This document shows, in pieces, positions 9,535-18,280 of a stretch of DNA of 35,943 nt. The notes under the pieces are model-generated. The model was not told the origin of the DNA and searched no databases. It saw only the letters and a list, made by a program, of their open reading frames with translations. How positions within the stretch are numbered: the first letter of the stretch is position 1; every line of letters starts with the position of its first letter. Source of the DNA: Clostridia bacterium (GTDB taxonomy: Bacteria > Bacillota > Clostridia > UBA1381); NCBI GenBank assembly GCA_022768695.1, contig JALEPO010000043.1:1-35943 (forward strand), given 5' to 3'. A program made the translations under genes and the position numbers.

Positions 9535-10785
9535 CTATCCCCTTATCTGACCATTGCCGATAATTGTATACTTAATTGAAGTAAGCGATTCAAGTCCCAT
9601 AGGACCTCTTGCGTGCATTTTCTGAGTGCTTATTCCAATTTCCGCGCCGAAGCCAAATTCAAAACCGTCAGTAAATCTTGTAGATGCGTTTACATATACA
9701 GCCGCGGCATCCACCTCATTCAAAAATCTTTCTGCATTTTCCGCATTTTCCGTTACTATCGCTTCTGAATGCTTTGTATTATATTTATTGATATGTTCAA
9801 TCGCTTCATCAATTCCGTCAACTATTTTAACCGCCATAATATAATCATTATACTCAGTATAATAATCCTCTTCATCAGCCTTAACGATACTTTCGTCAAA
9901 AGCGGCAGAAGCCTCATCGCCTCTTATTTCAACATTATGAGCCTTAAGCGCCGTAAACACAGCCGGTATAAATTTATCGGCTATACGTCTGTCAACAAGC
10001 AGAGTTTCGGCAGCATTACACACCGAAGGACGCTGCACCTTTGCATTAAGCACGATTTTAAGCGCCATATCAATATCAGCGTCAACATCAACATACACAT
10101 GGCAATTGCCCGCAGCAGTTTCAACAACCGGCACGGTTGCATTTTCTACAACGCTCTTTATAAGACCTTTTCCGCCGCGCGGAATAAGCAAATCTATATA
10201 TCCGTTCATTTTCATAAGCTCTGTTGCAGTTTCACGCGAGGTATCCTCGATTATATTCAAGGTTCCTTCAGGAATACCGGACATATATGCCGCCTCCTGC
10301 ATTATTTTCATAATAGCCTTGTTTGAATTTATAGCCTCGCTTCCTCCACGCAAAATGCAGGCATTTGATGTTTTCAGGCAAAGCGCCGCCGCATCAACCG
10401 TTACGTTTGGACGAGCCTCATAAATTATAGCGATTACTCCCATAGGTACGCGTCTTTGGTTTATTTCCAGTCCGTTCGGACGTGTCCATGATTTTACTAC
10501 CTCACCTATCGGGTCATCTAACGCAATAACTTGTCTTATTCCCTCGGCAATATCTTCAATACGCTCCTTTGTAAGCGTAAGTCTGTCAATCATAGCCTCT
10601 CGAATTCCATTTTTTCTTGCATTTTCTATATCTGCATTATTAGCTGAAATAATTTCATCAGCTTTTACAGTAAGTGCCGTTGCTATTGCTTCAAGCGCCT
10701 TATTTTTAGTTTCTGTTGTGACAGATACAAGCTTATACGCTGCCTCCTTTGCAAGCGTTCCTTTTGTTAAAAGTTCTGTATTCAT
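9535..10785 (-). CDS. proA: Glutamate-5-semialdehyde dehydrogenase (gamma-glutamyl phosphate reductase)
   Basis: PRGGKGLI, ARPNVTVDAAALCLKTSNACILRGGSEA motifs; likely start at 10785 (MNTELLTKG, ribosome-binding site AGGAGG) rather than the ORF-track start 10830; adjacent to proB. Confidence 0.96.
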   Translation of the reverse strand: MNTELLTKGTLAKEAAYKLVSVTTETKNKALEAIATALTVKADEIISANNADIENARKNGIREAMIDRLTLTKERIEDIAEGIRQVIALDDPIGEVVKSWTRPNGLEINQRRVPMGVIAIIYEARPNVTVDAAALCLKTSNACILRGGSEAINSNKAIMKIMQEAAYMSGIPEGTLNIIEDTSRETATELMKMNGYIDLLIPRGGKGLIKSVVENATVPVVETAAGNCHVYVDVDADIDMALKIVLNAKVQRPSVCNAAETLLVDRRIADKFIPAVFTALKAHNVEIRGDEASAAFDESIVKADEEDYYTEYNDYIMAVKIVDGIDEAIEHINKYNTKHSEAIVTENAENAERFLNEVDAAAVYVNASTRFTDGFEFGFGAEIGISTQKMHARGPMGLESLTSIKYTIIGNGQIRG

Positions 10786-10804
10786 TTTAATTCCTCCTGA
10801 CGGA

Positions 10805-11611
10805 TTATTGTTCAAAATTCTTTGATACAAATAAGGTTCCTACCGGCTTTGCATTAAGAATATCATATAATGCATCCATATTATTACCGTTTGCAATAAT
10901 CATATGGATACCCGCATTTGTCGCGCGTTCAGCTGCGTCAAGCTTTGTCACCATTCCTCCCGTACCACGGTTTGTCACAGCTCCGCCTGCAAGCGAACGC
11001 ACCTTATCTATGTCATAGACAACAGGTAAAAGCTCCGCGTTTTTATTCTTATGTGGATCCTCCGAATAAAGACCGTCAATATCCGAGAATAATACCAGCA
11101 AATCCGCATCAACCAAATCTGCTACAACAGCTGATAATGTATCGTTATCACCGATTTCTATTTCATCGAAGGAAACTGTATCATTTTCATTTACTACAGG
11201 AATTATACCCATTTCAAGCAAGGTAGTAACTGTGTTTTGAATATTTCTTTTACGTCTTGGAATAGCAATATCCTCACGCGTCAGCAATATCTGAGCCACA
11301 GTATTATTATAGTATGAAAACACCTTATCATAAAGGTACATCAACTCACACTGTCCCACAGCAGCAATCGCCTGCTTACCCTTTATGTCATCCGGCTTTT
11401 TGCTAAGACCCAGCTTTCCCATTGCAATGCCCTGAGCTCCGGAGGAAACAAGAATTATCTCCTTCCCCTGATTTCTTAAATCACTAAGTATCATTGCAAG
11501 ACGATCTATGCGCTTAAGATTCATTTTACCGGTATCGTATGTAAGAGTAGATGTTCCTACCTTTATGACTATTCTGTGTGCCATAGACACATCATGTAAA
11601 ATTTCATCCAT
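10805..11611 (-). CDS. proB: Glutamate 5-kinase (AAK domain only, no C-terminal PUA domain)
   Basis: 268 aa; VIKVGTSTLT, ILVSSGAQGIAMGKLGL, NENDTVSFDEIEIGDNDTLSA motifs. Confidence 0.96.
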   Translation of the reverse strand: MDEILHDVSMAHRIVIKVGTSTLTYDTGKMNLKRIDRLAMILSDLRNQGKEIILVSSGAQGIAMGKLGLSKKPDDIKGKQAIAAVGQCELMYLYDKVFSYYNNTVAQILLTREDIAIPRRKRNIQNTVTTLLEMGIIPVVNENDTVSFDEIEIGDNDTLSAVVADLVDADLLVLFSDIDGLYSEDPHKNKNAELLPVVYDIDKVRSLAGGAVTNRGTGGMVTKLDAAERATNAGIHMIIANGNNMDALYDILNAKPVGTLFVSKNFEQ

Positions 11612-11647
11612 TTTAAATAAATCCTTTCTTTTGCTATGCTGTGATTA

Positions 11648-11676
11648 ATTCTATCACATTACATTCTAAAAATCAA
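11648..11676 (-). promoter_or_regulatory. Predicted promoter for proBA (TTGATT-N17-TAGAAT)
   Basis: Minus-strand TTGATT (11676-11671), TAGAAT (11653-11648), 17-nt spacer. Confidence 0.5.
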
Positions 11677-11748
11677 GACGATTAAATTTATTTACAGTTT
11701 GTATATATTTTTAATAAATTGTTTACTAATCCGCAGACAGGTTTTTAA

Positions 11749-11777
11749 TTGACTTTTAATAAAATATATGCTATAAT
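11749..11777 (+). promoter_or_regulatory. Strong predicted sigma-A promoter for the OLE-type RNA (TTGACT-N17-TATAAT)
   Basis: TTGACT 11749-11754 and perfect TATAAT 11772-11777, 17-nt spacer; start expected near 11784. Confidence 0.8.
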
Positions 11778-11783
11778 CATAGC

Positions 11784-12412
11784 AAATAGCGGTGCAGTAT
11801 TCTAGTCAGTACGGTTCTTCGGAAAGCGGGCCTAAAAATCCGCCAAATGGCACATCGATGAAGTTTCTGGTGTTTTGCTTTGAACGCCCAGTTCGGGGCT
11901 GATGCTGGGAGTTAAGGTTTAGGGGCGGTTTCCAATGGCATGGTTACCTTTCCCCCTTTTCCGTGGAGGCCTATGACTGTGGCGGCCTAGACCCCCTAAG
12001 GGAGCAAGTCGTTACGGCATAGGGGAAAACCTGTTTCGCGGTTAGTAATCCAAAGCCTCACAAGGGATTTGGTATGAATGCTGTGGGCAGCGTAGCCAGC
12101 CTTGAGTGGATATGGCGGATATACGTTCAAAACTTCTTCGCCGTCCGGCCAGACGGTAAGGAGGCAATGCGTGTTGAAACCATATTTGCAAAAGAGGATA
12201 CGGAGAGCTCAGGCTGTTTGGGAAAACTTCTAGACTGTCGTGACCCGGATGGGCAGGGGATTGCAGTGCGGACTAAGTGGCAATCCGGTAACTATTTATT
12301 TATCAATGTGTGAGTCTTTAAAGGGAAACCGCTTCTTCGGCGACGATAAAGCAGACTCTCGGGAAAACCTACCGGACCTAAGCCGCAAACTTTACTCTGC
12401 TCATTGCCCTAT
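11784..12412 (+). ncRNA. ole: Probable OLE (ornate, large, extremophilic) RNA
   Basis: About 630 nt of GC-rich, stem-loop-dense, non-coding sequence in AT-rich surroundings; own promoter; immediately upstream of an OapA-like ~195-aa multi-TM protein and dxs-tlyA, the established OLE neighbourhood. Stems seen by eye include GGATTGC/GCAATCC (12258-12264/12280-12286), CCTATG/CATAGG, CCGTC/GACGG and GAGTCT/AGACTC. Boundaries approximate. Confidence 0.85.
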
Positions 12413-12428
12413 TAAAATTTGTATTTTT

Positions 12429-12451
12429 ACGGATGTGTATTTCCGTTTTTA
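12429..12451 (+). terminator. Weak candidate terminator / 3'-end hairpin between the OLE-type RNA and oapA
   Basis: ACGGA / TCCGT 5-bp stem followed by a T-run. Confidence 0.35.
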
Positions 12452-12490
12452 ATAATATGCATTTATATAACCTAAAGGAGAGAACTTAAC

Positions 12491-13078
12491 TTGGACAAAT
12501 CTGACATACCGAAACGAAAGAAATTCAAGGTACCACAACCCGAATCAAATGTTTCCACTTCACACAAATGGACAATAATAGTAGTTGTATTGTCGTTTAT
12601 ATTGTCTGTAACCTTCAGCTTTATCACATCAGTTGCAATGCAGTCGCTTACAATTTCTTTTGCTTTTCTTCTGTTGTTTCTGATAATTGCGGTAAATATT
12701 TTATTCGATATGGTTGGTACAGCCGTTCAGTCCGCCGAAGAAAAACCATTTCACTCTTTGGCGTCAAGAAAGGTCCCCGGTGCGCGGGAAAGTATTTCTG
12801 TTATCCGTCACGCGCCGCAGCTTGCAAATATGTGCTGCGATGTTATCGGTGATATTGCAGGTATTATTTCCGGCGCAACAACCACTCTTATAGTTACTGA
12901 ACTGGTAGCAAAGTTTCAGCTGACGGGTATGCTCCCCGGTCTTATTCTTACCGGTCTTGTAGGAGCGCTCACAATAGGCGGAAAGGCTATGTCCAAAGGA
13001 ATTTCAATGCAAAACGGCAACAGCATCGTGTTTATTGTAGGTAAATTAATGTACTTCTTCAAGCATTTAAAAGGATGA
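12491..13078 (+). CDS. oapA: OLE-associated membrane protein OapA (often auto-annotated as Mg2+/Co2+ transporter CorB-like)
   Basis: 195-aa protein, TTG start with AAAGGAG ribosome-binding site, basic N-terminus, several hydrophobic segments (WTIIVVVLSFILSVTFSFITSVAMQSL; ISFAFLLLFLIIAVNILFDMVGTAVQSAEEKPFHSLAS; GLILTGLVGALTIGGKAMSKG); directly downstream of the structured RNA. Confidence 0.85.
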   Translation: MDKSDIPKRKKFKVPQPESNVSTSHKWTIIVVVLSFILSVTFSFITSVAMQSLTISFAFLLLFLIIAVNILFDMVGTAVQSAEEKPFHSLASRKVPGARESISVIRHAPQLANMCCDVIGDIAGIISGATTTLIVTELVAKFQLTGMLPGLILTGLVGALTIGGKAMSKGISMQNGNSIVFIVGKLMYFFKHLKG

Positions 13079-13093
13079 TAATGAGGCTTTAGA

Positions 13094-14962
13094 ATGTATA
13101 AACTTTTAGATAAAATCGAATCACCTAATGATTTAAAAAAACTTGATATATGCGAGCTTCCCGAATTATGCAGGGAAATTCGTAAGTTTTTGATTGACAG
13201 TGTATCAAAAACCGGCGGTCATCTTGCCTCCAATCTCGGAGTTGTTGAGCTGACTGTTGCTTTGCACACTGTTTTTAATGTGCCTGAAGATAAAATAGTT
13301 TTTGATGTGGGACATCAGGCCTATGTTCATAAGATTCTTACCGGCAGACGCAGTCAGTTTGATACACTGCGTAAGTTTAACGGTATGTCGGGATTTCCGA
13401 AACGAAGTGAAAGCCCGGCTGATTCATTTAATACAGGGCACAGCTCAACATCAATCTCCGCCGCTTTGGGAATGGCTCGCGGACGTGATCTTGCAGGTGA
13501 AAAATATAATGTTATCGCAGTGTTTGGTGACGGCGCTCTCACAGGCGGAATGATGTATGAGGCAATGAATGACGCAGGTCATTCCAAAACACCTCTTATT
13601 CTTATTCTGAATGACAACGCAATGTCAATTTCGAAAAATGTCGGTGCTATCGCATCGCATTTGAGAAATCTGCGTACCTCTCCATTTTATTTTAAATCAA
13701 AGCATATAATTGAGAGATTTTTAAATAAGCTGCCGTTTGCGGGAAATGCCATAGCAAACAGTATCCGTACAATTAAAAGAGGAATACGCAGAATGGTAAT
13801 CCCAACAACATTATTCGATGATTTGGGATTTGCTTATATTGGTCCTGTTGACGGTCATGATATTAATTCGCTTATTTCTGTTTTAGAATATGCGAAAAGT
13901 GAAAACAAGCCTGTTTTAATACACATACAGACAAAAAAGGGCAGAGGCTATGCTCCGGCTGAAAGCAATCCGCAAAAATTCCATGGCATTTCTGCATTTG
14001 ACGCATCTACGGGCGAAGCAAAGAAAAGCGGCGAAACCTACAGCAGCCGTTTCGGAACAACACTTATAGAAATCGCCAAAAAAAATGATAAGGTAGTCGC
14101 AATTACAGGAGCTATGCCAAACGGAACAGGATTATCCGAATTTCCGAAGCTGTTCAAAAAACGCTTTTTTGATGTCGGAATAGCTGAGCAGCACGGTGTT
14201 ACTCTTGCAGCAGGATTGGCGTCAGCAGGCTATGTACCCGTCATTCCGCTGTATTCATCATTTTTGCAGCGCGCATATGACCAAACACTGCATGATGTGT
14301 GTCTGCAAAATCTGCACGTTGTATTTCCTATAGACAGAGCCGGAATAGTAGGCGCGGACGGCGAAACACATCAAGGGATTTATGACATATCTTATCTTTC
14401 GCATATGCCCAATATGTCTATCCTCTCACCGTCTACCTTTTTAGAGCTTGATCAGATGCTTTGCTATGCGGTTAATGAACACAACGGTCCAATCGCGATA
14501 CGTTATCCGCGCGGCAGCACTCAGGCTAAAACCTTAGGAACAGCTTTCAAATTCGGACAAGCTGTCACTATATCCTCCGGACGCAATCTTGCAATAATTG
14601 CAACGGGAAGAATGGTTAAGCGCGCGCAGGAAGTAGCGGACGCCTTAAATCAGCATCACATAAGCTGCGAGATTTTGACTCTGCCAACCATAAAGCCGCT
14701 TGATGAAGCGGCAGTAATTGCTGCTGCGATGAAAACAAAAAACGTCATAACTATTGAGGATAATGTTAAAATAGGCGGTATCGGCTCAATAATCGCTACT
14801 CTCCTGTCCGAGAAAAACATTGATGCGAAAATGAAGATTTACGCTTTCCCCGACACCCCCATCACCCACGGAACAATAGATGAGCTTGACAGGCTGTACG
14901 GTCTTGACACGCAGTCAATCGTAAATGATATGTTAAATCAGCAGACTGATGAAAGGAGATAA
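13094..14962 (+). CDS. dxs: 1-deoxy-D-xylulose-5-phosphate synthase
   Basis: 622 aa; GGHLASNLGVVELTVALHTVF, GDGALTGGMMYEAMN, IAEQHGVTLAAGLA, DRAGIVGADGETHQGIYD motifs. Confidence 0.98.
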   Translation: MYKLLDKIESPNDLKKLDICELPELCREIRKFLIDSVSKTGGHLASNLGVVELTVALHTVFNVPEDKIVFDVGHQAYVHKILTGRRSQFDTLRKFNGMSGFPKRSESPADSFNTGHSSTSISAALGMARGRDLAGEKYNVIAVFGDGALTGGMMYEAMNDAGHSKTPLILILNDNAMSISKNVGAIASHLRNLRTSPFYFKSKHIIERFLNKLPFAGNAIANSIRTIKRGIRRMVIPTTLFDDLGFAYIGPVDGHDINSLISVLEYAKSENKPVLIHIQTKKGRGYAPAESNPQKFHGISAFDASTGEAKKSGETYSSRFGTTLIEIAKKNDKVVAITGAMPNGTGLSEFPKLFKKRFFDVGIAEQHGVTLAAGLASAGYVPVIPLYSSFLQRAYDQTLHDVCLQNLHVVFPIDRAGIVGADGETHQGIYDISYLSHMPNMSILSPSTFLELDQMLCYAVNEHNGPIAIRYPRGSTQAKTLGTAFKFGQAVTISSGRNLAIIATGRMVKRAQEVADALNQHHISCEILTLPTIKPLDEAAVIAAAMKTKNVITIEDNVKIGGIGSIIATLLSEKNIDAKMKIYAFPDTPITHGTIDELDRLYGLDTQSIVNDMLNQQTDERR

Positions 14963-14972
14963 ATATACCAAA

Positions 14973-15776
14973 ATGGCAAAAATCAGATTGGATATTTTTA
15001 TGGTAAATAAAGGTCTGACAGAGAGCAGAGAAAGAGCAAAGGCTCTTATTATGGCAGGTCAGGTTTATATAGATAATCAAAAATGCGATAAGCCGGGAAT
15101 GCAGGTCAGTGAAGACGGCACAAATGTGGAAATACGCGGCGAAACGCTGAAATATGTAAGCCGGGGCGGTCTTAAGCTTGAAAAGGCTATGAAGGAATTT
15201 CCTATTACGCTTGAAGGAAAAACAACTATGGATATAGGCGCTTCAACAGGCGGTTTTACTGACTGTATGCTGCAAAACGGAGCTAAAAAAGTATTTGCCG
15301 TTGACGTGGGATACGGACAGTTTGCATGGAAGCTGCGTCAGGACGAGCGCGTGGTGAATATGGAACGCACAAATATACGTTATGTAACACCGGAAGATAT
15401 AGGCGAAAAAATCGATTTTGCATCTATTGATGTTTCCTTTATTTCGCTTCGTCTTGTACTTCCCGTTGCAAAAAATTTACTTGCTGATGACGGCGAAATC
15501 GCAGCACTGATAAAGCCTCAGTTTGAGGCAGGACGCGAGCAGGTAGGAAAAAAAGGCGTCGTTAAGGATATAAAAATTCATTTTGAGGTTATAAAAAATA
15601 TACTTGACTTTGCGCGCAGTATTGATTTGCACATCGCAGGACTTTCCTTCTCCCCTATAAAAGGCCCTGAAGGAAACATTGAATATCTTGCATATATAAA
15701 AAAATCAGAATGCGATGATAATATAACGGAAGAAGTCATACAGAACGTAGTTAATCAATCACATTCCATACTTTAA
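14973..15776 (+). CDS. tlyA: TlyA family rRNA (cytidine-2'-O)-methyltransferase / hemolysin-like (S4 + FtsJ domains)
   Basis: MAKIRLDIFMVNKGLTESRERAKALIMAGQVYID (S4) and MDIGASTGGFTDCMLQNGAKKVFAVDVGYGQFAWKLRQD (FtsJ-like); start chosen at 14973 because the track start 14949 lies inside the end of dxs and before the AAAGGAG ribosome-binding site. Confidence 0.95.
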   Translation: MAKIRLDIFMVNKGLTESRERAKALIMAGQVYIDNQKCDKPGMQVSEDGTNVEIRGETLKYVSRGGLKLEKAMKEFPITLEGKTTMDIGASTGGFTDCMLQNGAKKVFAVDVGYGQFAWKLRQDERVVNMERTNIRYVTPEDIGEKIDFASIDVSFISLRLVLPVAKNLLADDGEIAALIKPQFEAGREQVGKKGVVKDIKIHFEVIKNILDFARSIDLHIAGLSFSPIKGPEGNIEYLAYIKKSECDDNITEEVIQNVVNQSHSIL

Positions 15777-15798
15777 TTTACATTCTAAGGAGGAGCCT

Positions 15799-16680
15799 AT
15801 GCTGTCAGATGATATTGTTATAACAGGTAATCGCGTAATTGCGCGTTCCTATGCGAAAATAAATCTTACGCTTGATGTTATCGGCAAGCGTCCAAACGGT
15901 TATCACGATGTCGAAATGATTATGCAGACAGTGTCTCTTTTTGATTTGATAATTGTGGATAAAACATACAGTGGTATCACCATAAGCACAAACCTTAAAT
16001 ATCTGCCTACCAATGAAAAAAACATCGCATACAAGGCAGCACAGATTTTTTTCAAAAAGACAGGTATTCAGGGTGGAGTCAGAATAATAATTCACAAGAA
16101 TATCCCCGTAGCCGCCGGACTTGCCGGTGGCAGCGGCAATGGTGCGGCGGTGCTGTGCGCAATGAATGCATTATTTAATGCAGAGCTTTCCGAACATGAG
16201 CTATGCTCTATCGCAGCTGAGCTTGGCGCGGATGTTCCGTACTGCATCATGGGAGGAACTCGGCTTGCAGAGGGTATAGGCGAAATACTTACTCCGCTGC
16301 CGTCTATGCCTAAAACAACGACATTGATTGTAAAACCTCCCATAAATGTTTCTACAGCCGCAATTTATGAACAGATTGATAATGCGTCTATAGAAAAACG
16401 TCCCGACACAAAAAGAATTATAAAAGCCTTAGAAACCGGAAACGTAACAGAGATAGCCCAAAATATGTGCAATGTTATGGAAGCAGTTACAGAAAAGATG
16501 CACCCGGTTGTAGGCGGAATAAAAAAGAAACTGCTTATCAACGGCGCTGTGGGTGCTGTTATGAGCGGCTCCGGTCCATCTGTTTTCGGTTTTTTTGACG
16601 ATGACAAAAAAGCAAAGCTGTCGCATGACAGCTTTGCACACCAATATAAAGATGTATTTTTAGTAAAAACTCTGAATTAG
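15799..16680 (+). CDS. ispE: 4-diphosphocytidyl-2-C-methyl-D-erythritol kinase
   Basis: 293 aa; AYAKINLTLDVIGKRPNGYHDVEMIMQTVSLFD, NIPVAAGLAGGSGNGAAVLCAMN, GAVMSGSGPSVFG GHMP-kinase motifs. Confidence 0.97.
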   Translation: MLSDDIVITGNRVIARSYAKINLTLDVIGKRPNGYHDVEMIMQTVSLFDLIIVDKTYSGITISTNLKYLPTNEKNIAYKAAQIFFKKTGIQGGVRIIIHKNIPVAAGLAGGSGNGAAVLCAMNALFNAELSEHELCSIAAELGADVPYCIMGGTRLAEGIGEILTPLPSMPKTTTLIVKPPINVSTAAIYEQIDNASIEKRPDTKRIIKALETGNVTEIAQNMCNVMEAVTEKMHPVVGGIKKKLLINGAVGAVMSGSGPSVFGFFDDDKKAKLSHDSFAHQYKDVFLVKTLN

Positions 16681-16692
16681 GAAGGTATTGCT

Positions 16693-17454
16693 ATGGCTGA
16701 TGAAAACGAATTTATTGCTCAGGAAATATATGAATACTATCAGAATAATCAAAATACACAGCAGAGCAGTCCTTCAGATAGTGCAAACACAATTGCAGAT
16801 TTGGACATTATTCAGACAGACAACACTGTTTCGCAAAAAATAAAAGATATCTTTTGGGACAGAAAAAAGCTGTTAATTTTGTCAGTTATTCTTGCTGTTT
16901 TATTTTCTGTTCTATGCGGTTATGTTATCGGACTTCTTATTCCTAAAAGTGATACTCGTATTGCAGAAATTACAAAACAGCTTGAAGATGAAAGCGAAAG
17001 CTTTCAGAAAGCTTTATCTGATAATGAACGATTAAGCGAAGATGTTGATGAGTTATATGACAAACGCGCAGAAAAAAAGGCAGAGCTGAACAATATAACC
17101 GACTATGAGGAAGCACGAGATTTAGCTAAATCAGAATTTGATGAACTGCTGCTGCAATTTGACGAGCTGCAAACTCAGATTACAGAAAAAAAAGACGAAA
17201 TAGCCAAGCTGGATGCTTTAATAAAGAATTCAGGAGGCGGAGAAATTATACTTACACCAGGAATGTACACCGCAGGCAAGCATATAGCCGCAGGTTCATA
17301 TTCCGTAACAGGCAACGGCAGTCTTTTGGTGTCTGATTCTCAAAACAAGCTTAAAATCAATACAAAACTCACCGCCTCTGATTTTACTTGTCCCCTATCA
17401 GACGGCGATATTATCAAGCTTGAAACAGAAGCAAAATTTAATCCGGCGGACTAA
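16693..17454 (+). CDS. Uncharacterised membrane protein: acidic N-terminus, one TM, coiled coil, small C-terminal Gly-rich beta-type module
   Basis: 253 aa; TM KKLLILSVILAVLFSVLCGYVIGLLIP, long heptad-like region, C-terminal GMYTAGKHIAAGSYSVTGNGSLLVSDSQNKLKINTKLT; ribosome-binding site GGAAGG. Confidence 0.85.
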   Translation: MADENEFIAQEIYEYYQNNQNTQQSSPSDSANTIADLDIIQTDNTVSQKIKDIFWDRKKLLILSVILAVLFSVLCGYVIGLLIPKSDTRIAEITKQLEDESESFQKALSDNERLSEDVDELYDKRAEKKAELNNITDYEEARDLAKSEFDELLLQFDELQTQITEKKDEIAKLDALIKNSGGGEIILTPGMYTAGKHIAAGSYSVTGNGSLLVSDSQNKLKINTKLTASDFTCPLSDGDIIKLETEAKFNPAD

Positions 17455-17475
17455 ATACGGAAAGGCGGTCACATC

Positions 17476-18090
17476 ATGAATAATAAAAAGAAAGTTATTA
17501 TTATTGCTGCTGCTTCGCTGATTGTATTGGCTATTGCCGTGGCAGCAGGATTTTTTGCTCATTTTCATTCAACAAAAAGCAGAGCAAAAGCCGAATTTAC
17601 AAATGCGCTTTCTATGCTTGAAGCAGAAAATTATAAACTTGAGAAAAAAAGAAGCGAGCTTAAGGATTTTGTATCTGAAGCGGAATTCGACATAGAAACA
17701 AAAACAGAAATCGGTCTTGAAGCAGAAGAATACACCACACAGCTTGAAACAATAAAACAGGATGTTGCAGATTCAAAAAAAGAGCTTGAGGAATTAACGC
17801 TGTCGCTTGAAAAAAAACAAGAATATCTTAATCAAGTGGACAGTATAAAGCCGCTTGCAGAAGGCGATATAATATCGCTGACAAATTCTACGCTGAAATG
17901 TCCGGATAAAATCCCTCCCGGACGCTATATAGCAGAAGGTGACGGAAATCTTTTAATCTACAGTACATCGAACAAATTAAGAATAAGCGAAAATCTTACA
18001 AAAATTGATACCGGAACCTTTACATTTGATATTACAAAAGGCGAATCTTTAAAAGCAACCGATTCTGTCACATTAACAGAATTACAGTAA
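17476..18090 (+). CDS. Uncharacterised membrane protein, paralogous architecture to the preceding ORF (TM, coiled coil, small C-terminal module)
   Basis: 204 aa; TM KVIIIAAASLIVLAIAVAAGFFAHF, coiled coil, C-terminal KIPPGRYIAEGDGNLLIYSTSNKLRISENLT. Confidence 0.85.
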   Translation: MNNKKKVIIIAAASLIVLAIAVAAGFFAHFHSTKSRAKAEFTNALSMLEAENYKLEKKRSELKDFVSEAEFDIETKTEIGLEAEEYTTQLETIKQDVADSKKELEELTLSLEKKQEYLNQVDSIKPLAEGDIISLTNSTLKCPDKIPPGRYIAEGDGNLLIYSTSNKLRISENLTKIDTGTFTFDITKGESLKATDSVTLTELQ

Positions 18091-18147
18091 ATAAGTCACT
18101 ATCGTAACTGCTGTTCCACTCCAATAAACAGACTTTTTTGCCACCAG

Positions 18148-18174
18148 AAAATAGTACTTGAAAGGTACTATTTT
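18148..18174 (+). terminator. Predicted terminator of the OLE/isoprenoid/coiled-coil gene run
   Basis: AAAATAGTAC / GTACTATTTT 10-bp stem with T-run. Confidence 0.8.
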
Positions 18175-18192
18175 TCTATTAGATAGAAAAAA

Positions 18193-18213
18193 CTGCCGGC
18201 AATTTGCCGGCAG
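18193..18213 (-). terminator. Predicted terminator for the minus-strand dehydrogenase operon
   Basis: CTGCCGGC / GCCGGCAG 8-bp stem; a T-run follows when read on the minus strand. Confidence 0.75.
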
Positions 18214-18280
18214 AAAAAATATTTTTTCATTTGGTGTATTGACATACACTCTCAACCGCCGCTCATATTTCTGACAATTT

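Noticed and set aside
9158-9550. 130-aa plus-strand ORF, Ser/Pro-rich
   Set aside because: Antisense to the acidic, low-complexity N-terminus of the L,D-transpeptidase; its composition follows from the opposite strand.
9769-10326. 185-aa ORF antisense to proA
   Set aside because: proA is unmistakable on the other strand; no start signal or family resemblance.
11860-11960. Resemblance of CGGGGCTGATGCTGGGAGTTAAGG to the tmRNA 5' end (GGGGCTGATTCTGGATTCGAC)
   Set aside because: No tRNA-like acceptor/T-arm, no tag reading frame and no CCA end nearby; the stretch is internal to the larger OLE-type RNA.
12074-12452. ORFs 12074-12313 (79 aa) and 12240-12452 (70 aa)
   Set aside because: They lie inside the structured RNA, lack convincing ribosome-binding sites and show no recognisable protein family; stem-loops explain the region better.
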